Under the pieces are notes generated by a model that saw nothing but the letters and a program-made list of their open reading frames with translations, was not told the DNA's origin and ran no database searches. A stretch of DNA of 64,000 nucleotides from Streptomyces aureoverticillatus (GTDB lineage: Bacteria; Actinomycetota; Actinomycetes; Streptomycetales; Streptomycetaceae), in assembly GCF_014649395.1 (NCBI RefSeq), contig NZ_BMSY01000019.1, forward strand, positions 56,970 through 120,969, written 5' to 3'. The translations under genes and the position numbers were made by a program. Positions 40,444 through 49,164 of the stretch are shown piece by piece; positions within the stretch are counted from its first letter, which is position 1, and each line of letters opens with the position of its first letter.

Positions 40444-41015
40444 TGGCCGTCACCCTGCACCACCTGCCGGGCCCCGGCCTGCTCGCCCACCGGGACGGCA
40501 TACGCGCGGTCTACGCCGCCGCGTTCGCCGAGCCGCCCTGGAACGAGGACCCCGCCGAGGCGGACGTCTACCTGGCACGCCTGGCGGACGACGTGCACCG
40601 GCCCGGCTTCGCCGGTGCGGTGGCGCTCGACGGCGACCGGGTGCTCGGCTTCGCCACGGCCTGGACGTCCGCGACGCCGCTGCCCGGCCACCGCTCCTAC
40701 CCGCGCGTCACCGCCGCGCTCGGCGCCGAGCGCACCACCGCGTGGCTGTGCGGCGGCCTGGAGGTCGACGAACTCGCCGTCGCGCCCGCCGCGCACGGGC
40801 GCGGCCTCGGCCGTACGCTCCTCGAAGCGGTCACCCGCGACGCGCCCGACGGCCGCAGCTGGCTGCTCACCTCCGTCAAGGCCGACGCCACCGTCCGCTT
40901 CTACGAGCGGCTCGGCTGGCGGCAGGCCACCCACCCCGCGCCGGACGGGTACGGGACCGCGGTCTTCCTCGGCCCGCACCACCCCGCGCGCACCGCCATC
41001 GTCCCGCCGCTGTAG
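40443..41015 (+). CDS. GNAT family N-acetyltransferase
   Basis: A 190-residue acetyl-CoA-dependent acetyltransferase. The CoA-binding segment is LEVDELAVAPAAHGRGLGRTLLEAV and the C-terminal part is VRFYERLGWRQA. The start overlaps the TsaD-like stop. The neighbours (TsaD-like, AlaRS-like) suggest a substrate linked to tRNA or aminoacyl adenylates: GNATs of the RimI type sit beside tsaD in many genomes, and MccE-type GNATs inactivate aminoacyl-adenylate mimics. Neither role can be shown from sequence. Confidence 0.85.
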   Translation: MAVTLHHLPGPGLLAHRDGIRAVYAAAFAEPPWNEDPAEADVYLARLADDVHRPGFAGAVALDGDRVLGFATAWTSATPLPGHRSYPRVTAALGAERTTAWLCGGLEVDELAVAPAAHGRGLGRTLLEAVTRDAPDGRSWLLTSVKADATVRFYERLGWRQATHPAPDGYGTAVFLGPHHPARTAIVPPL

Positions 41016-41122
41016 GCCGCGCGGCCCCACAGCGCTCTTCACCCCGGCAGCCCCGCACCCCTACACCCTCACAGCTCTCAGTCCTCAGTCCTCAGCCCTT
41101 TGAGTCCCGCCCGGAGCATCCC

Positions 41123-43783
41123 TTGCGTACCGCCGACATCCGCACCCGCTTCCTGGACTTCTTCGCCGAGCGCGGCCACACCGTCGTGCCCAGCGCCCCG
41201 CTGCCCACGCCCGACCCCACGCTGCTGTTCGTGAACGCGGGCATGGTGCCGTTCAAGCCGTACCTGACCGGCGAGGTCGAGCCGCCCTGGCAGCGCGCCA
41301 CCAGCGTCCAGAAGTGCGTGCGCACCCTCGACATCGAGGAAGTCGGCAGGACCACCCGGCACGGCTCCTTCTTCCAGATGAACGGCAACTTCTCCTTCGG
41401 GGACTACTTCAAGGAAGAAGCCATCACCTACGCCTGGGACCTGAGCACCCGCCCCGTCGCGGACGGCGGCTACGGCCTGGACCCGGAGAAGATCTGGGTG
41501 ACCGTGCACCACTCCGACGACGAGGCACGCGGCCTGTGGCGGCGCGTCGCCGAGCTGCCCGACGAGCGGATCGTGACGCGCGGCGACGAGGACAACTTCT
41601 GGCACATGGGCGTGCCCGGCCCGTGCGGCCCCTCCTCCGAGCTGTACTACGACCGGGGCCCGCGCTTCGGCCGTGAGGGCGGCCCGGAAGCCGACGAGGA
41701 CCGGTACATGGAGTTCTGGAACCTCGTCTTCATGCAGTACGAGCGCGGCGAGGGCAGCGGCAAGACCGGCTTCCCGATCCTCGGCGAACTCCCGCGCCGC
41801 AACATCGACACCGGCATGGGCCTGGAACGCATGGCCGCCCTGCTCCAGGGCGTGGACAACCTCTACGAGATCGACGAGACCCGGCCCGTCCTCGACCGCG
41901 CCGCCGCACTCGCCGACGTACGCTACGGCGCCGACCCCGCCGCCGACGTACACCTGCGCGTCGTCGCCGACCACGTCCGCACCGCCCTGATGCTGCTCGC
42001 GGACGGCACCGCCCCCGGCAACGAGGGCCGCGGCTACGTGCTGCGCCGCATCCTGCGCCGCGCGGTCCGCTCGATGCGTCAACTCGGCCACGAGGACCCG
42101 GCGTTGACCGACCTCCTCGCCGTCGCCCGGACCTGCATGGCACCGAGCCACCCCGAGGTCGCAGAGGCGTACGACCGCGTCGCCGACCAGGCCGCGGGGG
42201 AGGAGGACGCCTTCCGGGCCACCCTCAAGCAGGGCACGACCGTCCTGGACACGGCCGTCACCAAGGTCAAGGCCGAGGGCGGGCGCCAACTCCCCGGCTC
42301 CCAGGCCTTCCTGCTGCACGACACGTACGGATTCCCCATCGACCTCACCCTGGAGATGGCCGCCGAGCAGGGCGTGGACGTCGACCGCGAGGGCTTCACG
42401 GCGCTCATGCGCGAGCAGCGCGAACGGGCCCGCGCGGACGCCCGCGCCCGCAAGTCCGGCGGAGCGGTGGACACGTCGGCGCTGCGGTCCGTCCTCGACG
42501 AGCACGGGCCGACCGACTGGCGCGCCTGGGACACCCTCACCACCGACTCGCGCGTGCTCGCCCTCGTCGCCCCGGCGGGCCCGGTGCCCGTGGCCCGCCC
42601 GGGCGACATCGTCGGCGTCGTCCTGGACCGCACGCCGTTCTACGCCGAGTCCGGTGGCCAGGACAGCGACGCCGGTGGGCTGTCCGGTGCCTCGGTGGAG
42701 GCCGACGTGCTCGACGTGCAGCGCCCGCTGCCCGGTCTCGTCGTCCACCAGGTCCGCGTCACCGCGGGCGAACTGGCCGTCGGCGACGCCGTGCACGCCG
42801 CCGTCGACCCCGAGTGGCGGCTCGGCGCACGCCAGGCCCACTCCGGCACCCACGTGCTGCACGCCGCCCTGCGCGAGATCCTCGGCCCCACCGCCCTGCA
42901 GGCCGGTTCCTACAACCGCCCCGGCTATCTCCGGCTCGACTTCCCCTGGCGCGGCGGCCTCTCGGCCACCGTCCGCAGCGAGGTCGAGGAGGCCGCGAAC
43001 CGCGCCCTGCGCCGCGACCTGCCGGTCCACGTGCGCTGGATGACGCTGCCCGAGGCCAAGGAGATCGGCGCGCTCGCGCTGTTCGACGAGACGTACGGCG
43101 AGCAGGTGCGGGTCGTCGAGATCGGCGGCGCCTGGTCGCGCGAGCTGTGCGGCGGCACGCACGTCGAGCACGCCGCGCAGGTCGGCCTGGTCGCGCTGAC
43201 CGCCGAGTCCTCGGTGGGTGCGGGCATGCGGCGCCTGGAGGCCGCGGTCGGCATCGAGGGCTTCGGCCATCTGGCCCGTGAGCGTGACCTGGTGGCCCGC
43301 ATCGCCGAGCAAATGCAGGCGCCGCGCGCCGAACTGCCCGACCGCATCGCCCAGTTGCTCGACCGGCTGAAGGCGGCCGACCGCGAGAACCAGCGGCTGC
43401 GCCAGTCCGCCCTCGCCGCCCGCGCCGCCGAACTGGCCGACCGCGCCGTCGACGTGGCGGGCGCCGGCGTGGTGACCGCCACGACGGACGGCGACGCGGG
43501 CGCCGCCCGGACGCTGGCCCTGGACGTGCGGGGACGGCTGCCGTCCGGGCGGCCGGGCGTGGCCGCCGTGGCGCTCACCGGCGACAAGCCGGTCCTCGTC
43601 GTGGCCGTGAACCAGGCCGGACGTGCGGCGGGCCTGTCCGCGTCGGCCCTCGTCAAGCGGCTGCTCGGCGGCCGGGGCGGCGGCTCGGACGAGGTGGCAC
43701 AGGGCGGGGGAGTGCCGGCGGCGCAGCTCGACGCCGCGCTGGCGGGGCTCGCCGGGGTGGTCCGGGAGGAACTGGAGGCGTAG
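41123..43783 (+). CDS. alaS: Alanyl-tRNA synthetase, probable divergent second copy
   Basis: An 886-residue, full-length AlaRS: the class II catalytic domain (TSVQKCVRTLDIEEVGRTTRHG, MNGNFSFGDYF, MGLERMA), the tRNA-recognition domain, the editing domain with zinc ligands HSGTH (His573, His577) and CGGTH (Cys676, His680), and the C-terminal coiled-coil/C-Ala region. Two conserved spots differ from the usual form: GPCGPSSE (usually GPCGPCSE) and MNGNFSFG (usually M(C/L)GNFSFG). TTG 41123 is supported by GGAG 7 nt upstream and the natural N-terminus RTADIRTRFLDFF. The 107-bp leader holds a small CAGTCCT repeat. Together with the TsaD-like and GNAT genes it suggests a special-purpose set. Confidence 0.87.
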   Translation: MRTADIRTRFLDFFAERGHTVVPSAPLPTPDPTLLFVNAGMVPFKPYLTGEVEPPWQRATSVQKCVRTLDIEEVGRTTRHGSFFQMNGNFSFGDYFKEEAITYAWDLSTRPVADGGYGLDPEKIWVTVHHSDDEARGLWRRVAELPDERIVTRGDEDNFWHMGVPGPCGPSSELYYDRGPRFGREGGPEADEDRYMEFWNLVFMQYERGEGSGKTGFPILGELPRRNIDTGMGLERMAALLQGVDNLYEIDETRPVLDRAAALADVRYGADPAADVHLRVVADHVRTALMLLADGTAPGNEGRGYVLRRILRRAVRSMRQLGHEDPALTDLLAVARTCMAPSHPEVAEAYDRVADQAAGEEDAFRATLKQGTTVLDTAVTKVKAEGGRQLPGSQAFLLHDTYGFPIDLTLEMAAEQGVDVDREGFTALMREQRERARADARARKSGGAVDTSALRSVLDEHGPTDWRAWDTLTTDSRVLALVAPAGPVPVARPGDIVGVVLDRTPFYAESGGQDSDAGGLSGASVEADVLDVQRPLPGLVVHQVRVTAGELAVGDAVHAAVDPEWRLGARQAHSGTHVLHAALREILGPTALQAGSYNRPGYLRLDFPWRGGLSATVRSEVEEAANRALRRDLPVHVRWMTLPEAKEIGALALFDETYGEQVRVVEIGGAWSRELCGGTHVEHAAQVGLVALTAESSVGAGMRRLEAAVGIEGFGHLARERDLVARIAEQMQAPRAELPDRIAQLLDRLKAADRENQRLRQSALAARAAELADRAVDVAGAGVVTATTDGDAGAARTLALDVRGRLPSGRPGVAAVALTGDKPVLVVAVNQAGRAAGLSASALVKRLLGGRGGGSDEVAQGGGVPAAQLDAALAGLAGVVREELEA

Positions 43784-43896
43784 CGGCGCAGGCGCCGACC
43801 GGGAGCCCAGGCCGCCCTGTCCGTCGCAGGTTCCCCCGGGGGTGTATGGCGCACGCGTGCTCGCGTCCGAGCACGCCGCGTACGAGAGGGCACCCT

Positions 43897-43927
43897 GGCC
43901 CGGACCCCACCACCCCTGGGCCGGGCC
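43897..43927 (+). terminator. Hairpin after alaS
   Basis: GGCCCGG (43897-43903) pairs with CCGGGCC (43921-43927) across a 17-nt loop. It lies between the alaS stop and the riboswitch and could end alaS transcription. The rest of 43784-44024 shows no supported gene. Confidence 0.4.
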
Positions 43928-44024
43928 TTCGCCGCATAGGTGTCGACCAGGGGGTCCTCACGGGCAGTGGGGCGCAGTCAGGTGTGGACTTACTAGGAAG
44001 CCCAAGTATATGTTCGTGAGGAAG

Positions 44025-44179
44025 CCCGCGGTGCAGGGAAGCCGGTGTGAATCCGGCGCGGTCCCGCCACTGTGACCGGGGAGTGCGTTCTCGTATTGCC
44101 GTAACGCCACTGACGGACAAGTCCGTTGGGAAGGCGGGAGAACGGGCGCTGATCCGGGAGTCAGGATACCGGCCGCGGG
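44025..44179 (+). promoter_or_regulatory. Cobalamin (B12) riboswitch aptamer
   Basis: All the core elements are present: outer stem CCCGCGG (44025-44031) / CCGCGGG (44173-44179), GGGAAGCCGGTG...ATCCGGCGCGGTCCC, the B12-box GCCACTG (44066-44072), and the 3' core GAGTCAGGATACC (44158-44170). Cobalamin binding normally lowers expression downstream, in Streptomyces often by hiding a ribosome site. The nearest ribosome site (GGATGGAG, 44200-44207) serves a 21-codon ORF; the first long gene downstream is mmsA, 234 bp away. Confidence 0.93.
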
Positions 44180-44216
44180 GTGTTCCGTGTTGTCCACGAG
44201 GATGGAGCAGACACGC

Positions 44217-44282
44217 ATGGCCCCGGTGCGCACTCACGACCCCGGTGATCCGGAAATGCGAGCGTCAACCCCCGCTGTCTGA
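44217..44282 (+). CDS. Possible 21-codon leader ORF behind the riboswitch
   Basis: ATG 44217 has GGAG 9 nt upstream and encodes MAPVRTHDPGDPEMRASTPAV before TGA. It resembles no family I recognise. It may be a leader peptide, or the start of a B12-controlled gene whose body was lost. The following 130 bp to mmsA contain no other supported ORF. Confidence 0.3.
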   Translation: MAPVRTHDPGDPEMRASTPAV

Positions 44283-44412
44283 CGGCCCCTCGGCCGTTCG
44301 CGTCCACTTTTCCGTCCGTCGGACCGGCGTGCCCGCGCACGCCCGCATGCTCCGACGGCCGGTCGGCCGCGCCCCTTCCCCGGATCGCACCTGACGAAAG
44401 AGCAGGCTCCCC

Positions 44413-45912
44413 ATGGTCCGTGAACTGACCCATTTCATCGGCGGCAAGCACACCCCCGGCACCTCGGGCGCGCTCGCCGACGTGTACGACCCCAACACCG
44501 GCGACGTACAGGCCCGCGTCCCGCTCGCGAACCGCGCGGAGACCGAGGCCGCCATCGCCGACGCGGCACAGGCGCAGCGCGAGTGGGGCGAGTGGAACCC
44601 GCAGCGCCGCGCCCGCGTCCTGCTGCGCTTCCTCCAGCTCGTCGACGGCGAACGCGACTCCCTGGCACGGCAGTTGTCCGCCGAGCACGGCAAGACCGTC
44701 CCCGACGCGCACGGCGACCTCCAACGCGGCCTGGAGGTCGTGGAGTTCGCCGCGGGCATCCCGCACCTGCTCAAGGGCGAGTTCACCGACAATGCCGGGA
44801 CCGGCATCGACGTGCACTCGCTGCGCCGCCCCATCGGCGTCGTCGCCGGCATCACGCCCTTCAACTTCCCCGCGATGATCCCCCTCTGGAAGGCCGCCCC
44901 CGCCATCGCCTGCGGCAACGCCTTCATCCTGAAGCCCTCCGAACGCGACCCGTCCGTGCCGCTGCGCCTCGCCGAACTCTTCCTGGAGGCGGGTCTGCCG
45001 CCGGGCATCCTCAACGTCGTCAACGGCGGCAAGGAGGCCGTCGACACCCTCCTGGAGGACCCGCGCGTCGAGGCGCTCGGCTTCGTCGGCTCGACGCCGA
45101 TCGCCGCGCACATCTACGCCACCGCCGCCGCCCACGGCAAGCGTGCCCAGTGCTTCGGCGGCGCCAAGAACCACATGATCGTGATGCCCGACGCGGACCT
45201 CGACCAAGCCGTGGACGCACTGATCGGCGCCGGCTACGGCTCGGCGGGCGAGCGCTGCATGGCGATCTCCGTGGCCGTGCCCGTCGGCGAGGCCACCGCC
45301 GACGCGCTCGTGGCCCGCCTCAAGGACCGCATCGGCGCGCTGCGCATCGGCCGCTCGGACGACGCCGAAGCCGACTTCGGCCCGCTCGTCAGCCGTGATG
45401 CCGTCGACCGGGTCCGCGGCTATGTGGATCTGGGTGTCGAGGAAGGCGCCGAACTGGTCGTCGACGGACGGGACTTCGCCCTCCCCGGCCACGAGGGCGG
45501 ATTCTTCGCGGGCGCCTCGCTCTTCGACCGCGTCACCGCCGACATGAGGATCTATCAGGAGGAGATCTTCGGCCCGGTGCTCTGCGTCGTCCGCGCCGCC
45601 GACTACGAAGAGGCGCTGCGGCTCCCCACCGAGCACCCGTACGGCAACGGCGTCGCGCTGTTCACGCGTGACGGCGACACCGCCCGCGACTTCACCCGGC
45701 GCGTCGACACCGGCATGGTCGGCGTGAACGTACCCATCCCGGTCCCCGTCGCGTACCACACCTTCGGCGGCTGGAAGCGTTCCGGATTCGGCGACCTCAA
45801 CCAGCACGGCCCCGACTCGATCCGCTTCTACACCCGCACCAAGACCGTCACCTCGCGCTGGCCCTCAGGGACCAAGGAAGGCGCGTCCTTCACCCTCCCG
45901 ACGATGCGGTGA
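44413..45912 (+). CDS. mmsA: CoA-acylating methylmalonate-semialdehyde dehydrogenase
   Basis: A 499-residue aldehyde-dehydrogenase-fold enzyme converting methylmalonate semialdehyde and CoA to propionyl-CoA and CO2, the last step of the valine branch. Family marks are GVVAGITPFNFPAMIP, LKPSERDPS and the catalytic Cys in GERCMAISVAV; ALDH6-type VPIPVPVAYHTFGGWKRSGFGD closes the protein. It heads a five-gene operon in which each stop overlaps or nearly overlaps the next start. The ribosome site before ATG 44413 is weak; the B12 riboswitch lies upstream on the same strand. Confidence 0.93.
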   Translation: MVRELTHFIGGKHTPGTSGALADVYDPNTGDVQARVPLANRAETEAAIADAAQAQREWGEWNPQRRARVLLRFLQLVDGERDSLARQLSAEHGKTVPDAHGDLQRGLEVVEFAAGIPHLLKGEFTDNAGTGIDVHSLRRPIGVVAGITPFNFPAMIPLWKAAPAIACGNAFILKPSERDPSVPLRLAELFLEAGLPPGILNVVNGGKEAVDTLLEDPRVEALGFVGSTPIAAHIYATAAAHGKRAQCFGGAKNHMIVMPDADLDQAVDALIGAGYGSAGERCMAISVAVPVGEATADALVARLKDRIGALRIGRSDDAEADFGPLVSRDAVDRVRGYVDLGVEEGAELVVDGRDFALPGHEGGFFAGASLFDRVTADMRIYQEEIFGPVLCVVRAADYEEALRLPTEHPYGNGVALFTRDGDTARDFTRRVDTGMVGVNVPIPVPVAYHTFGGWKRSGFGDLNQHGPDSIRFYTRTKTVTSRWPSGTKEGASFTLPTMR

Positions 45913-45920
45913 CCGGCGCC

Positions 45921-47069
45921 ATGACCAGCACCCTGCTCACCGACGACCAGCTCGCCATCGTCGAGACGACCCTCGACTTCGCCCAGGAACACCTGGCCCC
46001 GCACGCGCTCGCCTGGGACCAGGACAAGCACTTCCCGGTGGAGGTCCTTCGCAAGGCCGCCGACCTCGGACTCGGCGGCATGTACGTCGCCGAGGACGCG
46101 GGCGGCTCCGGGCTCACCCGGGCCGACGGCGTCCTCGTCTTCGAGGCCCTCGCCTCCGGCTGCCCGTCCATCGCGGGCTATCTGTCGATCCACAACATGG
46201 TCGCCTGGATGATCGACCGGTACGGCGACGAGGCCCAGCGCGCCCGCTGGCTCGGGCCGCTGACCTCCATGGACTGGCTCGGCAGCTACTGCCTCACCGA
46301 GCCGGGCGCGGGCTCGGACGCGGCCGCGCTCAGCACCCGCGCCGACCGCGACGGCGACACGTACGTCCTGAACGGCGTCAAGCAGTTCATCTCCGGCGCG
46401 GGCGCGTCACACGTCTACCTCGTGATGGCCCGCACCGGCGAGAGCGGCCCCGGCGGGGTGTCGGCCTTCGTGGTCGAACGCGACGACCCGGGGCTGTCCT
46501 TCGGCGCCGACGAGAAGAAGATGGGCTGGAACGCCCAGCCCACCCGCCAGGTGATCCTCGACGACGTGCGGGTGCCCGCCGACCGGCTGCTCGGCGGCGA
46601 GGGCAACGGCTTCCGCATCGCCATGAACGGCCTCAACGGTGGCCGCCTCGGCATCGCCGCCTGCTCCCTCGGCGGCGCCCGCAGCGCCCTCGACCGCAGC
46701 CTCACCCACCTCGCCGACCGCGAGGCCTTCGGGGCCCGGCTCCTCGACGCGCAGGCGCTCCAGTTCGGGCTCGCCGACATGGCGACCGAGCTGGCCGCCG
46801 CCCGCGCCCTGGTCCGGCAGGCCGCGGACGCGCTCGACGCGGGCGACCCGCAGGCGCCCCAGCTGTGCGCCATGGCCAAGCGTTTCGCCACCGACACCGG
46901 CCACTCGGTGGCCGACCGCGCGCTCCAACTGCACGGCGGATACGGCTACTTGACCGAGTACGGCATCGAGAAACTGGTCCGCGACCTGCGCGTCCACCGC
47001 ATCCTGGAAGGAACCAACGAGATCATGCGCCTGATCGTCGCCCGCGGACTGACGGGGGCGCTGCGATGA
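45921..47069 (+). CDS. acdH: Isobutyryl-CoA (acyl-CoA) dehydrogenase
   Basis: A 382-residue flavoenzyme that would oxidise isobutyryl-CoA to methacrylyl-CoA. Marks are SYCLTEPGAGSDAAAL, the FAD-binding Q(F/L)ISGAG stretch, LQLHGGYGYLTEYGIEKLVRD and the catalytic-region Glu in ILEGTNEIMR. ATG 45921 is used; the alternative GTG at 45909, overlapping the mmsA stop in GTGA, would add four residues. Substrate is inferred from the operon and resemblance to valine-pathway enzymes. Confidence 0.88.
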   Translation: MTSTLLTDDQLAIVETTLDFAQEHLAPHALAWDQDKHFPVEVLRKAADLGLGGMYVAEDAGGSGLTRADGVLVFEALASGCPSIAGYLSIHNMVAWMIDRYGDEAQRARWLGPLTSMDWLGSYCLTEPGAGSDAAALSTRADRDGDTYVLNGVKQFISGAGASHVYLVMARTGESGPGGVSAFVVERDDPGLSFGADEKKMGWNAQPTRQVILDDVRVPADRLLGGEGNGFRIAMNGLNGGRLGIAACSLGGARSALDRSLTHLADREAFGARLLDAQALQFGLADMATELAAARALVRQAADALDAGDPQAPQLCAMAKRFATDTGHSVADRALQLHGGYGYLTEYGIEKLVRDLRVHRILEGTNEIMRLIVARGLTGALR

Positions 47070-48199
47070 CCGCCGCCACTGCCGCCTCCACCACCGACGA
47101 CGACGCGCAGGTGCTGCTGCGCACCGAAGGCCGCGCCGCCTACCTCGTCCTCAACCGGCCCAAGGCCCTGAACGCCCTCACCCACGCCATGGTCCGCCGC
47201 ATCGACCAGGCCCTCGACGCCTGGGAGACGGACCCGGCCGTCGAGACCGTCGTCCTCACCGGAGCGGGGGAGCGGGGACTGTGCGCGGGCGGCGACATCC
47301 GCGCCATCCACGACGACGCGCGCGGCACCCTTAACGGGCCGGACACCGGCCGCACGGCCACCGCGGGCAGTGCCACCGCGGACTTCTGGCGCGACGAGTA
47401 CCGCCTCAACGCCCGCATCGCGCGCTACCCGAAGCCGTACGTCGCCGTGATGGACGGCATCGTCATGGGCGGCGGCGTGGGCGTCTCCGCGCACGGCGGC
47501 GTCCGCGTCGTCACCGAACGTTCGCGGATCGCCATGCCCGAGACCGGCATCGGCTTCGTCCCCGACGTCGGCGGCACCTATCTGCTCGGCCTCGCGCCCG
47601 GCGAACTCGGCACCCACCTGGCGCTGACCGGGCAGCAGATCGGCGCGCGCGACGCCCTGCTGTGCGGGCTCGCCGACCACTTCGTCCCCGCCGAGCTGCT
47701 GCCGCGGCTGGTCGCGGATCTCGCGGCCGATCCGGTACGTGACGTCCTCGCCCGGTGCGTCGCCGACGCACCGCCCGGCGTGCTCGCCGCGCAGCGGGAG
47801 TGGATCGACGCCTGCTACGCGGCGGGCAGCGTCGAGGAGATCGTCGACCGCCTGGAGGGGCACGGCGCGCAGGCCGCCAAGGAGGCCGCCGAGACGCTGC
47901 ACGCCAAGTCACCGACCGCCCTGAAGGTCACGCTGACGGCGCTGCGGCGGGCACGGCGGCTCGGCCCGCTGGAGCGCGTGCTCGAGCAGGAGTACCGCGT
48001 GTCGTGCGCGGCCCTCGCCTCCGCCGACCTCGTGGAGGGTATCCGCGCCCAGGTCGTCGACAAGGACCGCGCCCCGCGCTGGTCCCCGGCCGCCCTCGCC
48101 GACGTCACGGACGACGACGTCGCCCGCTACTTCGCCCCGCTCGGCACGCGCGAACTCGCCCTCGCCACCGACCACGTCACGCAGGAGGTGCCCTGGTGA
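47066..48199 (+). CDS. 3-hydroxyisobutyryl-CoA hydrolase (crotonase fold)
   Basis: A 377-residue crotonase-superfamily enzyme. The CoA/oxyanion motifs are LCAGGDIRAIHD and DGIVMGGGVG; the hydrolase-type active-site segment MPETGIGFVPDVGGTYLL carries Glu and Asp; and the C-terminal part beyond 260 residues is typical of HIBCH, not of simple hydratases. It would release CoA from 3-hydroxyisobutyryl-CoA. ATG 47066 overlaps the preceding stop in ATGA. A residual possibility is another enoyl-CoA hydratase/isomerase. Confidence 0.87.
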   Translation: MTAATAASTTDDDAQVLLRTEGRAAYLVLNRPKALNALTHAMVRRIDQALDAWETDPAVETVVLTGAGERGLCAGGDIRAIHDDARGTLNGPDTGRTATAGSATADFWRDEYRLNARIARYPKPYVAVMDGIVMGGGVGVSAHGGVRVVTERSRIAMPETGIGFVPDVGGTYLLGLAPGELGTHLALTGQQIGARDALLCGLADHFVPAELLPRLVADLAADPVRDVLARCVADAPPGVLAAQREWIDACYAAGSVEEIVDRLEGHGAQAAKEAAETLHAKSPTALKVTLTALRRARRLGPLERVLEQEYRVSCAALASADLVEGIRAQVVDKDRAPRWSPAALADVTDDDVARYFAPLGTRELALATDHVTQEVPW

Positions 48200-49164
48200 A
48201 CGCCGTCATCGCCTTCGTCGGCCTCGGCCACATGGGCGGCCCCATGGCCGCCAACCTCGTCAAGGCCGGGCACCGGGTCCTCGGCCACGACCTGGTGCCC
48301 GAGGCCCTGGAGGCCGCCGTCGCCGCGGGCGTCGAGGCCGCGCCCTCGGCCGCCGCGGCCGCCGCCCAGGCCGACGCCGTCCTCACCATGCTGCCCGCGG
48401 GCCGCCACGTCCTCGCCCTCTACCAGGACGAGGGGCTGCTCGCGGCGGCCCGCCCCGGCACGCTGTTCGTCGACTGCTCGACCATCGACGTCGCCGACGC
48501 GCGGGCCGCGCACCGAGCGGCCGTGGCGGCCGGCCACCGCGCCGTGGACGCTCCGGTCTCGGGCGGCGTCATGGGCGCCGAGGCGGGCACGCTGACCTTC
48601 ATGGTCGGCGCTGACGAGGCCGCGTTCGCGCAGGCCGAGCCGCTGCTCGCCGCGATGGGCAAGAAGGCCGTGCACTGCGGCGCGGCGGGCGCCGGACAGG
48701 CCGCGAAGATCTGCAACAACATGATCCTCGGCGTCTCCATGATCGCCGTGAGCGAGGCGTTCGTCCTGGGCGAGAGCCTCGGCCTGTCCCACCAGGCGCT
48801 GTTCGACGTCGCGTCCACGGCGTCCGGCCAGTGCTGGGCGCTGAGCGTCAACTGCCCGGTGCCGGGGCCGGTTCCGGCCTCGCCCGCCAACCGCGACTAC
48901 CGCCCCGGCTTCGCGGCCCCGCTGATGGCCAAGGACCTGGGCCTCGCCGCGAACGCGGTGCGCGCGGGCGGCGTCGACGCCGAACTGGGCCTGCGGGCCG
49001 CAGCGTTGTACGCCGCGTTCGCCGAGGGCGCCGGGGCGGCGGAGGACTTCTCCGGGATCGTCCGGGCCATCAGAGAGCGCTCCGGGCAGCCACGGTCCGC
49101 CGATCGGCTCGCCGACCGGCTCACGGACCAGATCGTCGACCACCAGAAGGGCCAGCCGTCATGA
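48196..49164 (+). CDS. mmsB: 3-hydroxyisobutyrate dehydrogenase
   Basis: A 322-residue NAD-dependent beta-hydroxyacid dehydrogenase making methylmalonate semialdehyde. It has GLGHMGGPMAANL (dinucleotide fold), DAPVSGGVMGAEAGTL (substrate loop) and the catalytic Lys in GAGQAAKICNNMILG. GTG 48196 overlaps the preceding stop and has AGGAGG upstream. The tail after residue 295 is longer than usual and charged. Confidence 0.93.
   Translation: MNAVIAFVGLGHMGGPMAANLVKAGHRVLGHDLVPEALEAAVAAGVEAAPSAAAAAAQADAVLTMLPAGRHVLALYQDEGLLAAARPGTLFVDCSTIDVADARAAHRAAVAAGHRAVDAPVSGGVMGAEAGTLTFMVGADEAAFAQAEPLLAAMGKKAVHCGAAGAGQAAKICNNMILGVSMIAVSEAFVLGESLGLSHQALFDVASTASGQCWALSVNCPVPGPVPASPANRDYRPGFAAPLMAKDLGLAANAVRAGGVDAELGLRAAALYAAFAEGAGAAEDFSGIVRAIRERSGQPRSADRLADRLTDQIVDHQKGQPS

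Noticed and set aside
44047..44394. A 115-codon + strand frame running through the riboswitch
   Set aside because: It translates the structured aptamer and lacks a ribosome site.
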